Positions 43,687-55,379 of a stretch of DNA of 64,000 nt are shown one piece after another. Source of the DNA: Thinopyrum elongatum (Eukaryota; Streptophyta; Magnoliopsida; Poales; Poaceae); contig CM022299.1 in the NCBI GenBank assembly GCA_011799875.1, positions 215,022,070-215,086,069 on the forward strand, given 5' to 3'. A program made the translations under genes and the position numbers. Positions within the stretch are counted from its first letter, which is position 1, and every line of letters starts with the position of its first letter. A model generated the notes under the pieces. That model worked only from the letters and a program-made list of their open reading frames with translations, was not told the DNA's origin and made no database searches.

Positions 43687-44102
43687 AAGGCACGGAGCTC
43701 AAATAGACAATCATCAAATTTAGGATCACTAGGATTCATTTTATGAAAAGCAATGGACTTTTGAAGAATCTCATCTAGATTTTTCAAGGAATAGTTTGGA
43801 AAGCGCTCCTCAAGTTATCTCCATATAGTATAAGCACATTCAAATGTAGGCAAGCATACAAACAAATTTCTAGGCAATCCTCTCATGATAAGATTAATAG
43901 TTCTAAGATTACGGGTCATGTCAAGATACTCATCGGGGGTAGGATGCAAGGGATCAATAGGGGGCATGTAAGGGCTAGTAATATAATTGTTCAAATTATA
44001 TTCATTGAAAATCTCAAGCATCTCATTTTTCCAAGCACTATAGAACTCTCCATCAAGCATAGGCACTCTACGTCTAATACTCCCAATTGTAGACTCATCC
44101 AT
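43590..44102 (-). pseudogene. Copia-2 gag, shortened
   Basis: MDESTIGSIRRRVPMLDGEF starts at 44102, about 40 bp after the PBS, followed by SAWKNEMLEIFNEYNLNNYI and LIMRGLPRNLFVCL (Copia gag core). A TAA at about 43817 breaks the frame; LEERFPNYSLKNLDEILQKS continues in the same frame to about 43690, where a frameshift joins the pol frame. The expected zinc knuckle and the second half of gag are missing, so gag has an internal deletion of several hundred bases compared with Copia-1. Confidence 0.75.
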
Positions 44103-44143
44103 CTTCCTCCAATGGTGATTAAACCAAAGCAATGGAGACCAAT

Positions 44144-44155
44144 GCTCTGATACCA
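44144..44155 (-). other. Copia-2 primer binding site
   Basis: The minus strand reads TGGTATCAGAGC, two bases after the LTR end; initiator-Met tRNA type. Confidence 0.9.
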
Positions 44156-44157
44156 AT

Positions 44158-45724
44158 TGAAAGAATCGAGAAGAGGGGTCTAGAGGGGGGGGGGGTGATT
44201 AGACCCTCAACAAGCAAAAGTGACAATTTTTAAGTTCTTCAAGTTGAGGTGGAGTTTAGCACACGTTTAAGCATTCACAATACATTTCAAGCAAGCATGG
44301 CAAGAGTATGAGCAGCAGAAAGAGTAAAGCATGCTAATTGCAAGAAAGTAAAGGGATGGGATTGGAGTGTGCAAACACAATGAAGACACAAAGATTTTTG
44401 GCGTGGTTCCGATAGGTGGTGCTATCGTACATCCACGCTGATGGAGACTTCAACCCACGAAGGGTAACGGTTGCACGAGTCCACGGAGGGCTCCACCCAC
44501 GAAGGGTCCACGAAGAAGCAACCTTGTCTATCCCACCATGGCCATAGCCCACGAAGGACTTGCCTCACTCGGGTAGATCTTCACGAAGTAGGCGATCTCC
44601 TTGCCCGTACAAACTTCTTGGTTCAACTCTAGAATCTTGTCGGAGGCTCCCAAGCGACACCTAACCAATCTAGGAGACACCACTCTCCAAAAGGTAATAG
44701 ATGGTGTGTTGATGATGAACTCCTTGCTCTTGTGCTTCAAATGATAGTCTCCCCAACACTCAACTCTCTCTCATAGATTTGTCTATGGTGGAAAGATGAT
44801 TTGAGTGGAAAGCAACTTGGGGAAGGCTAGAGATCCAGATTCTTGTGGTAGGATTGGATTATCTTCGTCTCAACACATGAGTAGGTGGTTCTCTCTCAGA
44901 AATGAGTAGTGGAAGTGTAGGCACGTTCTGATGGCTCTCTCTCATATGGAGAAGGGGGTGGAGGGGTATATATAGCCTCCACACAAAATCCAACCATTAC
45001 ACACATTTGACCCAACTTGGTCAGACCGAATAGAAGAACTCGGTGAGACCGATTTAGTTCAAAATGTGAATGTTAGGAATCTCGGTGGGACCGACTGGAA
45101 CAACTCGGTGGGGATGATGCGCTAGGGCTAGGGAAAAACCTCATCTCGGTGAGACCAATTGTTTGAACTCGGTGAGACCGATTTCAGCAAAGAGCAAATA
45201 GAGAGTTGGTCAAGCAAACTCGGTGGGACCGATTGCACATTTCGGTGAGACCGAAATAATTGCAACAGGCAACAGAGAGTTTGCAGGGCCATCTCGGTGA
45301 GACTGAGATCCGTATCGGTGTAACCGAATTGCTAGGGTTTCTAGCAGTGGCTATGTCAAATGAACTCGGTGGAGCCGGATGGATCATTTCGGTGGGGCCG
45401 AGTTTAACTTTCAGTGGCTGAGGGTTTTGGAGCAATATCACTAAGCACTTTGAGCAAGTAGACCATTAAGCAATACCTCATCCCCTTTTAATAGTATTGG
45501 CTTTCCTATGGACTCAATGTGATCTTGGATCACTGAAATATAAATGAAGAGTCTTGAGATTTTGCCAATCTTTGTCCTTAGCATTTTGAAGGGATTCCAC
45601 ATCCTCTTGTCCTTACCACGCCATTGTTGAACTCATTTGAAATATACTAGATAAAAGTATTAGTCCAACAAGAGATATGTTGACATTAATTACCAAAATC
45701 ACCCAGGGAGCACTTGTGCTTTTA
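44158..45724 (-). repeat. Copia-2 5' LTR
   Basis: 1567 bp. Palindrome array at 45017-45401, TATA box (TATATATA, 44967-44974), leader ORF at 44528-44740, G run at 44187-44198. A deletion of about 26 bp relative to the other LTR lies near 45410 (between AACTTTCAG and TGGCTGAGG). Confidence 0.9.
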
Positions 45725-47836
45725 GGGGGGAAACGGCACGGGCCCCAACCGCCTGCGGGCCAGGCACGACAGGTGGCGCATCACGGGGCGCGAGACGCCT
45801 CCACTTCTCCCACGACACCTTGGCAACCGCCCGAGCTGACATAAAGCCTGCCCGCGTGCGGCGCGAGGCCATCATTGCGCTCCTGTCTCGCATCTGCCTC
45901 CTGCGCCATCCTTCTCACGCATAACTCCTCGCGATCCAATCCCAAGAGCGCATCCCGTCCACCTTCGCTCGCAGCCCGTGATGCTCGAATGATGCCCACT
46001 GGCAAGAAGGCAAAACTGGCGGCCCCGGCTGCGAGCTAGCCCACTGTCGGGGCGGCGCTCCTGTGCTCCTCTGTCACCAGCATAGAGGACCTGGGCCCGG
46101 TGCTCTCGATGGTGGCCGGTGACCAGAACAAGGGGCAGGCGACCAAGATCTGGCCAGGCTCGTGAGCATGGAGCGGCCTGGGGGAGTCCGCCTACCTCAT
46201 CTTCCTCCACAGCGTTTACGCAGGGTTAGTCCCGCCATTCTCGGAGTTCTTCTACGCCATCCTCTCTCATTACCGGATCCACGCCCTCCATCTTCAACCA
46301 AATTCCACCATCCTCCTGGCCATATTCCCCTTCTACTATGAGGCCTTTGTGGGCGTGAGGCCCTCGGTGGCGCTTTTCCGCCACTTCTTCAGCCTGCGGT
46401 TCACCGCCCTGGACCAGCGCTCCGTGTGTGTCTCCTTCGTCGATGTCAAGGGTCTAGCTGTCTGCTTGAAGGCCAGGAAGAAGGTGGAGGGCTATCGGCA
46501 GTGTTGGGTCTTCATGGATGAGTGCCAGACCAGCCTGCTCCTGATGCTTCCAGCGGACTGGCCTGAGTAGAATCCCGGATGGGGGCACGAGAAGCTTACC
46601 GACCCGAGGGCAGAGCCAGTCCTGGAGCGGATAGCCGCGCATGGGGCCGCAGGATTGACGGGGCTGATGATCGTCAAGGAGTTCCCGGGGCGGCGCATCG
46701 CGCCACTCCAAGCGTGCTCACGGCCCGTGTGGGAGTAGACCGCCGCAAGGGACACGATGAGGCTGCACGTCGCCGGCCTGACGCCCGAGGAGATGGACGG
46801 GGCCCTGGGGGTTCTTCTTGGCAAGGTTCCTGAGGATCCTCCCAAGGATGCGTCTGCACTGTACTGCTACCGGGAGCGGCAGGACCTAGTCGCGGTGATG
46901 CCCGCCTTCGATGAGTGGGGACTCATGGGCGATGGCCATGATGGGCCACGTGGAAATCCCTCCACGGTGGTGCAGGACCCTAGCGATGGCGACAACGACG
47001 AGGACTCAGAGGAGACGTCAGAGGAGGACGACGCTGGTCGGGCGCCGCCGTGCTACCACCGTAAGTTCCTTCGTGATTTCGAGGATGATGACGACGTCGC
47101 AGACGAGCAGCCCGGGGCAGTGTCTCCTCGGCCCGCAGACGCGGCAGGAGGGGCGAGGCTCAACGCCACGGCCATGCAGCCACTCGTGGTGGGGGACGAC
47201 CCAGGCGCGACGGCGACCGAGCGCTCGGTGGCCGAGTCCCTCCAAGGGGCTTCCCAGGCCCTCAGGGAGGGCGACAGCGCGGCCGGACTCGCGGGGGGCC
47301 GTGCCGAGGGCCCTGCGGATAGCATCGGGGCGACGCACGAGGGCAGCGAGGATGCGCTGTCCGCCGCAGAGAACAAGAAAAATAGTCTGCGCACATGAGT
47401 AAGCACTCGGGTTCGCCCTTGCGCATATAATCCTGTGCAGCCCGAGCTGACCCCTTGCCTGTGTAGGCACTGGGGCAATGACCAGAAGAAGAAGACGAAG
47501 ACGGCCGGGAAGGGGACGCCTCCTAGCCCGAAGAGGCGCCGACGTCCGACCTGAGTCCTGGGGGGCGCGAGAAAACCTCACGCCGCTCTGGCACCGTAGC
47601 GGGGCGCCCAAGCACCGCAGAGGCACCCAACACCCCTCTGGAGCCACGGGAAGGCCCGAACGTCTCGACCGCTGTGGACCGGCCCCAGGAGCTACTCCCC
47701 GAGAGTGGGGACGCGTCCCTCGCGGGGCCCGATGCAAACAAGGGCGTGGCAATGGGGGAGGACAAGGCGCCCAAACCCCCGTTAGCCACTCTCATCACCA
47801 CCGCGGAGAGCGACGCGGAGCACGCCATGGAGGATC
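45725..47836 (-). mobile_element. Tat-N2 internal region, continued
   Basis: Resumes Tat-N2 after Copia-2. GGCACGGGCCCCAACCGCCT matches the Tat-N1 interior at 29385 in kind. It contains the antisense ORF on the plus strand. CACTA-2 is inserted at 47837, and the 5' LTR half of the element is not present in the window. Confidence 0.7.
45992..47836 (+). pseudogene. Tat-N2 antisense ORF (PF04195-like)
   Basis: Relative of the Tat-N1 ORF. MPTGKKAKLAAPAAS begins at 45992 with an early stop. The core reads FLHSVYAGLVPPFSEFFYAI, IHALHLQPNSTILLAIFPFY and YEAFVGVRPSVALFRHFFSL, then MPAFDEWGLMGDGHDGPRG and an acidic region (EDSEETSEEDDAGR). The exon ends KIVCAHE at a donor GTAAGCACT (47399); the intron runs to 47466 (TGCCTGTGTAG); exon 2 begins HWGNDQKKKTKTAGKGTPPS. 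Stops at about 46036, 46567 and 46737 plus frame changes disable it. It is cut at 47836 by CACTA-2. Confidence 0.7.
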
Positions 47837-49238
47837 CACTACAAAAAAGACACATACGTGGCATTTTGGCTTGAACGAATTTTTTTCTGTCATGGTTATG
47901 ACACTTCTATGACGATAATTGTGACAAAAACATGTATCATCATAGATGTGGTGGGCTCCTACTTCTATGACAAAAATTCATGACAGAAAATGGGCTTTTC
48001 GTCCTGGGCGGGCCGGGGATGCACCTGCATGACATTCTTTGGGCCATCCATGACAGAAAAAATCGTGGTAGAAGCGAGGACGAGAAAAATTTCGGGGAGT
48101 TCCCGGTTACGGTGGGTGGTCGGAGCTGAGCGATGCACAGAGGTTTGCGCGTTTCTCTCATAAGGTACACACGCGTGTGTGCGAGGCATTGGGCTCTAAC
48201 TAAACCCGAGCGAGGCGTTCGCTTACTGAACCCGAGCGATTGCACTAGCTATGTTACTGAACCCAAGCGATCGATCCGTTGGCTGTTAACTGAACCCAAG
48301 TGATTCCTTCGCTACTGCTAGTAACTGAAGCCGATCGAACCTGCCTCTTGATGAACAGTGACTGTTATCGGGGGTTGGTTGAATGAGTCGAGACGTGGTG
48401 AGTCTAGCCGGTTGGTTGGGGTTTGATGAATAGTTCCTGGTGGGGGTTGGATGAACAGGACCCCGTGGTAGTAGGCCGTTGCCGCTAGATGAACAGGACC
48501 CTGAGGAGGCCGCCACACCTGAGCCGGTTGGGGGTGGTTGAACAGGACCCCATTAGGGCTGGTTGAACAGTAGCCGGTGGAGGCTGGATGATGAGTATCC
48601 CATGGATGAACAGTAGCTGGTGTAGGCAGGAGGAATCCGCGGTGAATGAACAGTAGCAGGTGGAGGCTGGAGGAAGTCGACGGTGGATGAACAGTAGCCC
48701 TTGGAGGCTGGAGCGAGGCAGTAGACGGTGGACAAATAGTAGCCCGTGGAGTCCCGTTTTGCGGTACGCCACACCCTCTCGATGAACAGGACCTTGTTTC
48801 GACCGTAGGTGCTTGAACAGAAGTCCGTTTCCTCCATTTTGCGGTACGCCAGACCCTTCCCGATGAACAGGACCCCGTTTCGACCGTACGCGGTCGAACA
48901 GAAGGCCGTTTCCCTCCATTTTGCGGTACGCCAGACCCTATTTCGGCTATTCCGTGCAAGCCGGTTGGCTCCCAATGAACAGGACGCGTTCTGACCCAGT
49001 GGCTTCGCTCCCGATGAACAAGACATGTTCCGACCCAGTCTATTGGCTTTCGGTGAACACGACGCTGTTTCCTTCGTTCTGACCCTGCCGGTTGGCTTCC
49101 GATGAGTAGGACATCGTTGTTGCCGTCCGTTGCCTCTCCATGTACACGAGCCCTTGTGGTACGTATGCACGAGTACGCATTCGAGACCCCGCCCGTATGT
49201 ATGTACGTAGCCGTATTTACTTTCTTGCAGCGTGGCTG
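47837..49238. mobile_element. CACTA-2-like terminus with subterminal repeats
   Basis: Starts CACTACAAAAAAGACACATA, a CACTA-type end. It is followed by a stretch full of TGACA/TGTCA words (47890-48060) and then repeated GAACCCGAGCGA text (48205-48310) and the TGAACAG array. No right terminus is found; the sequence is cut at 49238 by Tat-N3. No transposase ORF. The superfamily call rests on one terminus and the repeat structure, so another class of DNA transposon with similar ends cannot be excluded. Confidence 0.5.
48345..49065. repeat. TGAACAG-containing degenerate array
   Basis: About 16 copies of GATGAACAGTAGCCGG or GATGAACAGGACCCC spaced 25-80 bp apart. Within it a longer piece, CATTTTGCGGTACGCCAGAC and flanks, is repeated three times (near 48757, 48835 and 48916). 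The array gives long spurious minus-strand ORFs (for example 49380-48553). Confidence 0.8.
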
Positions 49239-50409
49239 TGTCGGAATCGGGGCTCCGCAGATCCAACAAGGTTCGAACTCTGGGGCGTGTACGAAGATCT
49301 AGCTTAGCCGCAGCCTCAAGCTCATCGCTCCATGGCTTGGCCTCGTCAAGTTTGTGCGAGCAGGGAAGGAGGGGACACAACAGATTACCCAGGTTTAGGC
49401 CACCTTGCGGTGTAAAACCCTACTCCTGCTTTGTGGTGGATTCACCTCACGAGGATGAGGATGAACTAGTACAGTGGGTGAGCAGCCTCGCGAGGGCTCA
49501 GTGGATGAGAATGGATCTACCCGAAAAGGATCCCCTCTCTACAGTGGAGACTAGCCTATATTTAGAGAGGCCTTGGTGCTCTTCCCTCATAGCTTAGGCG
49601 GGAAGGGATTCCACAACAGCCAATTTGAAAGGGGACAAGTGGTACATCTTATCCTGACGAAAGGTGGTCTGCGCCGGCAAAGCTTCTGGCCATGACACAG
49701 TGGTGGGCTCGGTGATGACATCCGTCCTGCCAAGCTCGTGGTCTTGGTCTCGTTGCACCGGAATGGAAACCTTTGGGGGATCCCTCGGGAACCCGCGCTG
49801 GTCCTTGCCTCCTTAGCACCAAAGAGGAAACTGTCCTCCTCTATGCCTACTAGCGTCTGCCTGGCCTTGGTCATCATGGCTCACATCATCATGAGCTTCG
49901 TGAGGCGGGGTACCTGCATAGAGATCTCTGCTCCTCGGGAAGCACGCTCGGGAAGCCACCCTTCGGGAGGTCTTGGCCTCATACCCCTCGCGAGGCCGGG
50001 GGGCCCTCGCGAGGGTCTTGCTTGCAGAGTCATGTAACTGGGCTGTACCGGGCCGTTGACGGGGCCACGCGCTGGGCCGTAGGCAGGCAAGTCTGGGTAC
50101 CCCCGATCCCAGAACGCCGACAGTAGCCCCCGGGCCCAAGGCACGCTCGGCCTGGCTTCGAAGCGAAGGCAAAGATTGAAGGGCAAAGCGACAGGGGCCC
50201 CAATCGCCTGCGGGCCAGGCTTGACGTGTGGCACACGATGGGACACAGACGCCTCCACTTCCCCACGTCACTTCGGCAATTGCCTAGATTGAAAAAAGCC
50301 TAGCGCACGCTGCGGGGCCATCATTGCCCTCCTTTACCTTGCTCCTGACCCCCTTCTCCAGACAGAAGCTTCTCCAAATCCAATCGCCAACCTTTCCTTC
50401 TCCCCCCAC
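49239..50409 (-). mobile_element. Tat-N3 3' LTR and internal end
   Basis: LTR 49239-50122 (884 bp; plus borders TGTCGGAATC and GAACGCCGACA). Minus PPT GGGCCCGGGGGCTAC at 50137-50123. The interior 50123-50409 matches the leader of the antisense ORF in Tat-N1 (GCCTCCACTTCCCCACGTCA and following) but is cut before its ATG by Tat-N4. Confidence 0.75.
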
Positions 50410-51356
50410 TATCGGTGTTCTGGGATCGGGGGTACCTAGACTTGCCTTCCTACGGCCCAGCGCATGGCCTTGTCGACGGCCTGGTACGACCCAGCTACAA
50501 GGCTTCGCGAGCAAGGCCCTTGTGAGGCCCCCCTGGCCTCGCGAGGCGCACGACACCAAGACCTCCCGAGAGGCAGCTCCCCGAGCCTGCCTCCCGAGGA
50601 GTGGAGATTTCTATGTAGGTACCCCGCCTCGCGAGGCTCGCAGTGACGTGAGCCATGATGACCAGGGCCAGGCGGGTGCAGAGGAGGACAATTTGCTCTT
50701 TGGTGCTAAGGAGGCAAGAACCAGCGCGGGTTCTCGAGGGATCCCCCAAAGGTTTCCATTTCGGTGTAACAACACCAATACCTCGAGCTCGGCAGGACGG
50801 ATGTCATGACCGAGCCCACCACCGCATCATGGCCAGAAGCTTTGCAGGCGAAGACCATCTTTCATCAGGATAAGGTGTACCTCTTTCCCTTTTCAAGTTG
50901 GCTGCTGTGGAATCCCTTCCCACCTAAGCTATGAGGGAAGAGGACCAAGGCCACTATAAATATAGGCTAGTCTCCACCGTAGAGAGGGTCAGATCCAATT
51001 CTTTTCTTCTCTAGGTAGAACCATTCTTACCCACTGAGCCCTCGCGAGGTCACTCACCCACTGTACTAGTTCATCCTCAACCTCCTCGTGAGGCCAATCC
51101 ACCACAAAGTAGGAGTAGGGTCTTACACCACAAGGTGGCCCGAACCTGGGTAAACTGCCGGGTCCTTCCTTTCCCCGCTCGCACGAACTCGACGAGACCA
51201 AGCCATGGAGTGATGAGCTTGAGGCTGCGGCTAGGCTAGATCTTCGTACACGCCCCAGAGTTCAAACCTTGTTGGGTCCATGGAGCCCCGATTCTGACAC
51301 TTGGCACACCAGGTAGGGGCGTGTCGAAACTGCCTTCGACTTCGCTTTGTCTATCC
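50410..51356 (+). mobile_element. Tat-N4 5' LTR, PBS and short leader
   Basis: LTR 50410-51299 (890 bp), in opposite orientation to Tat-N3; it begins TATCGGTGTT (TG mutated to TA) and ends GATTCTGACA. The PBS TGGCACACCAGGTAGGGG is at 51302-51319. About 40 bp later the element ends where a truncated Copia-3 LTR begins, at about 51357. Confidence 0.75.
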
Positions 51357-52709
51357 CTTTTGGCATGGTTCCGATAGGTGGTGCTATCGTACATCCACGT
51401 TGATGGAGACTTCAACCCACGAAGGGTAACGGTTGCATGAGTCCATGGAGGGCTCCACCCACGAAGGGTCCACGAAGAAGCAACCTTGTCTATCCCACCA
51501 TGGCCATCGCCCACGAAGGACTTGCCTCACTCGTGTAGATCTTCACGAAGTAGGCGATCTCCTTGCCCTTACAAACTTCTTGGTTCAACTCCACAATCTT
51601 GTCGGAGGCTCCCAAGCGACACCTAACCAATCTAGGAGACACCACTCTCCAAAAGGTAATAAATGGTGTGTTGATGATGAACTCCTTGCTCTTGTGCTTC
51701 AAATGATAGTCTCCCCAACACTCAACTCTCTATCACAGATTTGGATATGGTGGAAAGATGATTTGAGTGGAAAGCAACTTGGGAAGGCTAGAAATCTAGA
51801 TTCTTGTGGTAGGATTGGTATATCTTGATATCAACACATGAGTAGGTGGTTCTCTCTTAGAAAATGTATGCTGGAAGTGTAGGCACGTTCTGATGGCTGT
51901 CTCCCATATGGAGAAGGGGGTGGAGGGGTATATATAGCCCCCACACAAAATCCAACCGTTACACATATTTGACCCAACTCGGTTAGACCGAATAGAAGAA
52001 CTCGGTGAGACCGATTTAGTTCAAAATGTGAACATTAGGAATCTCGGTGGGACCGACTGGAACAACTCGGTGGGACCAATGTGCTAGGGATTAGGGCAAA
52101 CATCAAATCAGTGGCAGCGATTGCCTCAACTCGGTGAGACCGAAATGAAGCAATAAGGCAACAGAGAAGATGTCAAGCCAACTCGGTGTGACCGATGGCA
52201 ATTTCGGTGAGACCGAAACAATTGCAACAGGCAACATAGAGTTTGCAAGGCCATCTTGGTGAGACTGAGATCCGTATTGGTGTGACCGAACTGTTAGGGT
52301 TTCTGGCAGTGGGTATGTCATATGAATTCGGTGGCTCCGGATGGAATGGATCGGTGCGGCCGAGTTGGAGTTTAGGGTTTTGACATATTTGGAATGAGAA
52401 AGTGGCTGAGGGTTTTGGAGCAATATCACTAAGCATTTGAGCAAGCAAGCCATTAAGCAACACATCATCCCCTTTCAATAGTATTGGCTTTCCTATGGAC
52501 TCAATGTGATCTTGGATCACTAAAATATAAATGAAGAGTCTTGAGCTTTGGCAGTATGTATCCTTAGCATTTTTGGGGGGTCCACATCTCTATTCCATGC
52601 CATGCCATTCATTGAACTTTATGAAATATTAAACTTGAATGACCATTAGTTCAATGAGCTATATGTTGTTATGAATTACCAAAACTACCCAGGGATTAGT
52701 TGCACTTTC
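51357..52709 (-). repeat. Copia-3 3' LTR, truncated
   Basis: Aligns with Copia-2 LTRs from GGCRTGGTTCCGATAGGTGG onward. It contains the palindrome array 51979-52363, a TATA box (51929-51936) and the 70-codon leader ORF (51490-51702). The missing end includes the G/C run. The junction with Tat-N4 has the shared bases TTTTGGC. Confidence 0.85.
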
Positions 52710-53239
52710 AATCTCCCCCTTTTTGGTAATTGATGACAACATATAGATCAAAGCTTCGACAAATCATAATATGAATGAAATACATCATCGCTTTGAGAAG
52801 TACGTGATAAGCAGGAGCTCCCGCTAAATTTGCGCATTATTTAAAATTTGCGTTTGAATGCAAATGCTCAATCGATTAGGATCATGGGTCACTCTTCCAT
52901 GTCACATACATCTTGGTGGAGCGCACAAAATGATAAGAATAGGATAACATGCACTCATCACCAAGGATAAAAAATGATTGATCATACACAAACATTCATA
53001 GAGATTATCATGCAAGCACACATTAAGCATAATATGATCAAATGCATGATCACATAAGTATCTCACGAGCATAACACACAAGTAGCATAAGTAGCAACAA
53101 CCAACCAAAGTAGCAAGGCAAATAAAAACCAACAAAAGCGAAAAGACACTCTCTCTCGAAGCCTATGATCTATACACTTTCTCCCCCTTTGGCAACAAGT
53201 TACCAAAAAGTTTGAAAACATATAGTGCTATGCGGCACT
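52710..53239 (-). other. Copia-3 region between extra ORF and LTR, two PPTs
   Basis: Minus AAAAAGGGGGAGAT adjoins the LTR (52723-52710); a second tract AAAGGGGGAGAAAG lies at 53190-53177. About 450 bp of AT-rich non-coding sequence separate them. Confidence 0.6.
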
Positions 53240-55362
53240 CTAGGCACGATCTCCGGGAGCTCCTGAAGGGGTCTTCTGGCTTGTAGCTCCGGTGTGCATA
53301 GACGGCGTGGAGAGGAGTCCATCAAGAAATGCTTCTGCTGAAGTCTGTGGAGATGGTTGAGTAGATACTGGAGGAGCAACTGTAGCTGTGGTGGCAGGAG
53401 CAGAATGAGCAGGCCTCAAATCTGCAACTGGCTCAGCAGAAGACCTCTGTGCCCTTGGCACTGTCTGGAACCTGTCTATAGTGCGTCTATCATCATTGTC
53501 CTCAGCATCATCCCTCAGCTTCTCTACTATGGTCTGAATCTCTGTGACCTTCACATCTAGGTCATACATCTTGCTCTCAACAATCTTCTCTAGACTCTCC
53601 TGATTCTAAGTCAAGGTGGCCGAGCTCTTATCAATCCTCATGGTAGCCTCTAGCAGATATGTGAGCTGATCTTGCTTGGACTTGAGATTCACCATTGAAG
53701 CATCTGGAGCACTTGCTGCTTTTGCTGCTCTTGCAGCCTTTGCTTTCTCAATCTTCTCTTGGGCCTCTGGAGATGTAGGATGTGATGCATCCATGACAAC
53801 TTCATTATCCTCAAAATCAGGCCTAAGAGGTAGATGCTCTTTGTCAAGGAGATATGTCCCAGTTCCAACCTTGGAGTTGATCAACATCTGAATGTGTGGA
53901 GCATATCCACAAGACCTCTTCTGGTCAGCTGCTGTCCTCTTGAGTGTCCCAACTATCAAGCTCATGAATTTGAATTTTTGGGGAATATCAAACAAGTGTA
54001 GCAAGTTGATGGAATGACCACGTATCATTCTGTGATCTCCTGACTTGGGCAACAAAGTATTCCTCAAGATGGTGTTCATGGTGGTCAGTCCGGCAAGCAG
54101 GTAATAGATTGATCCAAGCTTGTGAGTCTCCAAGGCTGCATGAGGAATAGGCCTATACATGTTAGCCATGGAGTTGTGATCCTTCCTGGGTTTGCCATAA
54201 ACATCAATGTCATTTTCATCTTCCTTTGGAGCTTTGATGAGCTCTGCCCATTCAGAGATTGATGACTGGTACCTGGTTCCCTTAGTCATCCAGACAATCT
54301 TCCCATCTGGGTAAAAGTGGGCAGTGGAGTAGAACTGCATAATCATTTCATCATTCCATTTAGTCAGCTCTTTTCCAACAAATGTATCAACTCCATTCAG
54401 CCTGAAGCTCTCATGAACATGGGGAAAATAGTCTTCATTATCATCAATGTATTCCTAATCAACCCATTTCATATCACGGACTATGGGCTTCTTGTCCAGC
54501 AGCACAGTCTCACAGAAGTCCTGTTGTTCTATGGTATGGAAACGATAGTCCACAACAGTCCTCCTCCTTGTGGCATATGGATCAGTCTTCCTCCATTGTC
54601 TCAAACCTGCCTCTTTTCTCAACTTCATGTTTTCAGCCATAGGATGATCATCATTATGATCTGGAATCTTAGGCTTCAATTTCCTAAGCACTAGTGGCTC
54701 ATCATCCTCTTGGACCTCAGGCACTGGGGCCTTGTTCTTCTCTGCAGCTGGGATATTCCTTGTGGATCTCTTTGGAGCAGTTGACTTGGGTTCAGCAGGT
54801 GGAGGTTTTGTCTTGCGCTTGGAAGGAGCAGCACCAGTCTTGATAGCATCAGCCGTCAGCTTTTGAGACTTGGCAGGTGGTGCAATAGCTTCTTCCTCCT
54901 GCTCTTCTTCATCAGAATCTCTCATCATGGAAGGTCTTCAATAACTCTGGCAATGGTCTTCTTGACCCATTCCTTCCTTATCTTCTTTCCACCAGCATCT
55001 TCATCTTCTTCTCTAGGCTCAAGTGTGAATTCCATAGTCTCATCGATAGCAGTTGATTTTCTGGCTTTGGACATTGGAACTCTCTTGGCAGGAGCTTTCT
55101 TGTGTAGGCCTGGCTTGGTGATGGCAACATCTCCAACATATTCCTTCTTGAGCACTTTCTTCTTGGAAATCACTTCTTCCTCAACCACAAAGTCCTCATC
55201 TTCACTGCCAGAATTTCTTTTCTTCCTCTGTCTGGTAGCAGCCTTTGGCAAGTTACTAGGGGTGCTTCTGCTACCCTCATCATAGCTGCTATTGGGACTA
55301 GTGCCCTCACTGAGGTTGACTTGCTCCTCTGACCTGTTCTGACTATCACTGGCCTCAGACAT
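53240..55362 (-). pseudogene. Copia-3 extra ORF (plant transposon protein-like)
   Basis: About 700 codons. The first frame (55362-54925) starts MSEASDSQNRSEEQ and is Ser/Lys/Glu-rich with nuclear-signal-like RQRKKRNS. After a frameshift at about 54930 one frame runs to 53240 with only two stops (TAG at 54457-54455, TAG at 53608-53606). The central part, YRFHTIEQQDFCETVLLDKK, MIMQFYSTAHFYPDGKIVW and LHLFDIPQKFKFMSLIVGTL, resembles the 'putative plant transposon protein' domain found in grass and other plant genomes; the tail is Ala/Thr/Pro-rich. A splice acceptor CATCTATTCACAG ends at 55377, just before the ATG. The function is unknown; such ORFs after pol in Sireviruses are often called env-like, but I see no clear signal peptide or membrane segment. 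Confidence 0.6.
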
Positions 55363-55379
55363 CTCTGCAACAGACCCTG

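Larger units (their letters stand above)
36556..45724 (-). mobile_element. Copia-2, Sirevirus-like, both LTRs
   Basis: In minus-strand order: 5' LTR (45724-44158), PBS TGGTATCAGAGC (44155-44144), short gag (44102-43590), pol (43686-40155), about 2 kb non-coding with two PPT-like tracts, and 3' LTR (38147-36556). LTRs begin TGAAAGCACAAG and end CTTTCA on the minus strand; the 5' LTR starts TA instead of TG because of one base change at 45723. No clean 5-bp target duplication is seen; the flanks are GGTGA and GGGGG. The LTRs differ by roughly 5% in the first 240 bp plus a 26-bp deletion, so this is not a recent insertion. Confidence 0.85.

Noticed and set aside
48553..49380. A 275-residue minus-strand ORF with repeated CSS/AYRK text
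   Set aside because: It is the translation of the TGAACAG tandem array; the repeated amino acids follow the DNA repeat.
53240..55362. An independent host gene for a nuclear protein
   Set aside because: It lies between a Sirevirus-type palindrome-containing leader and the element's own PPT and LTR, and a similar region occurs in Copia-1, so it belongs to the element.
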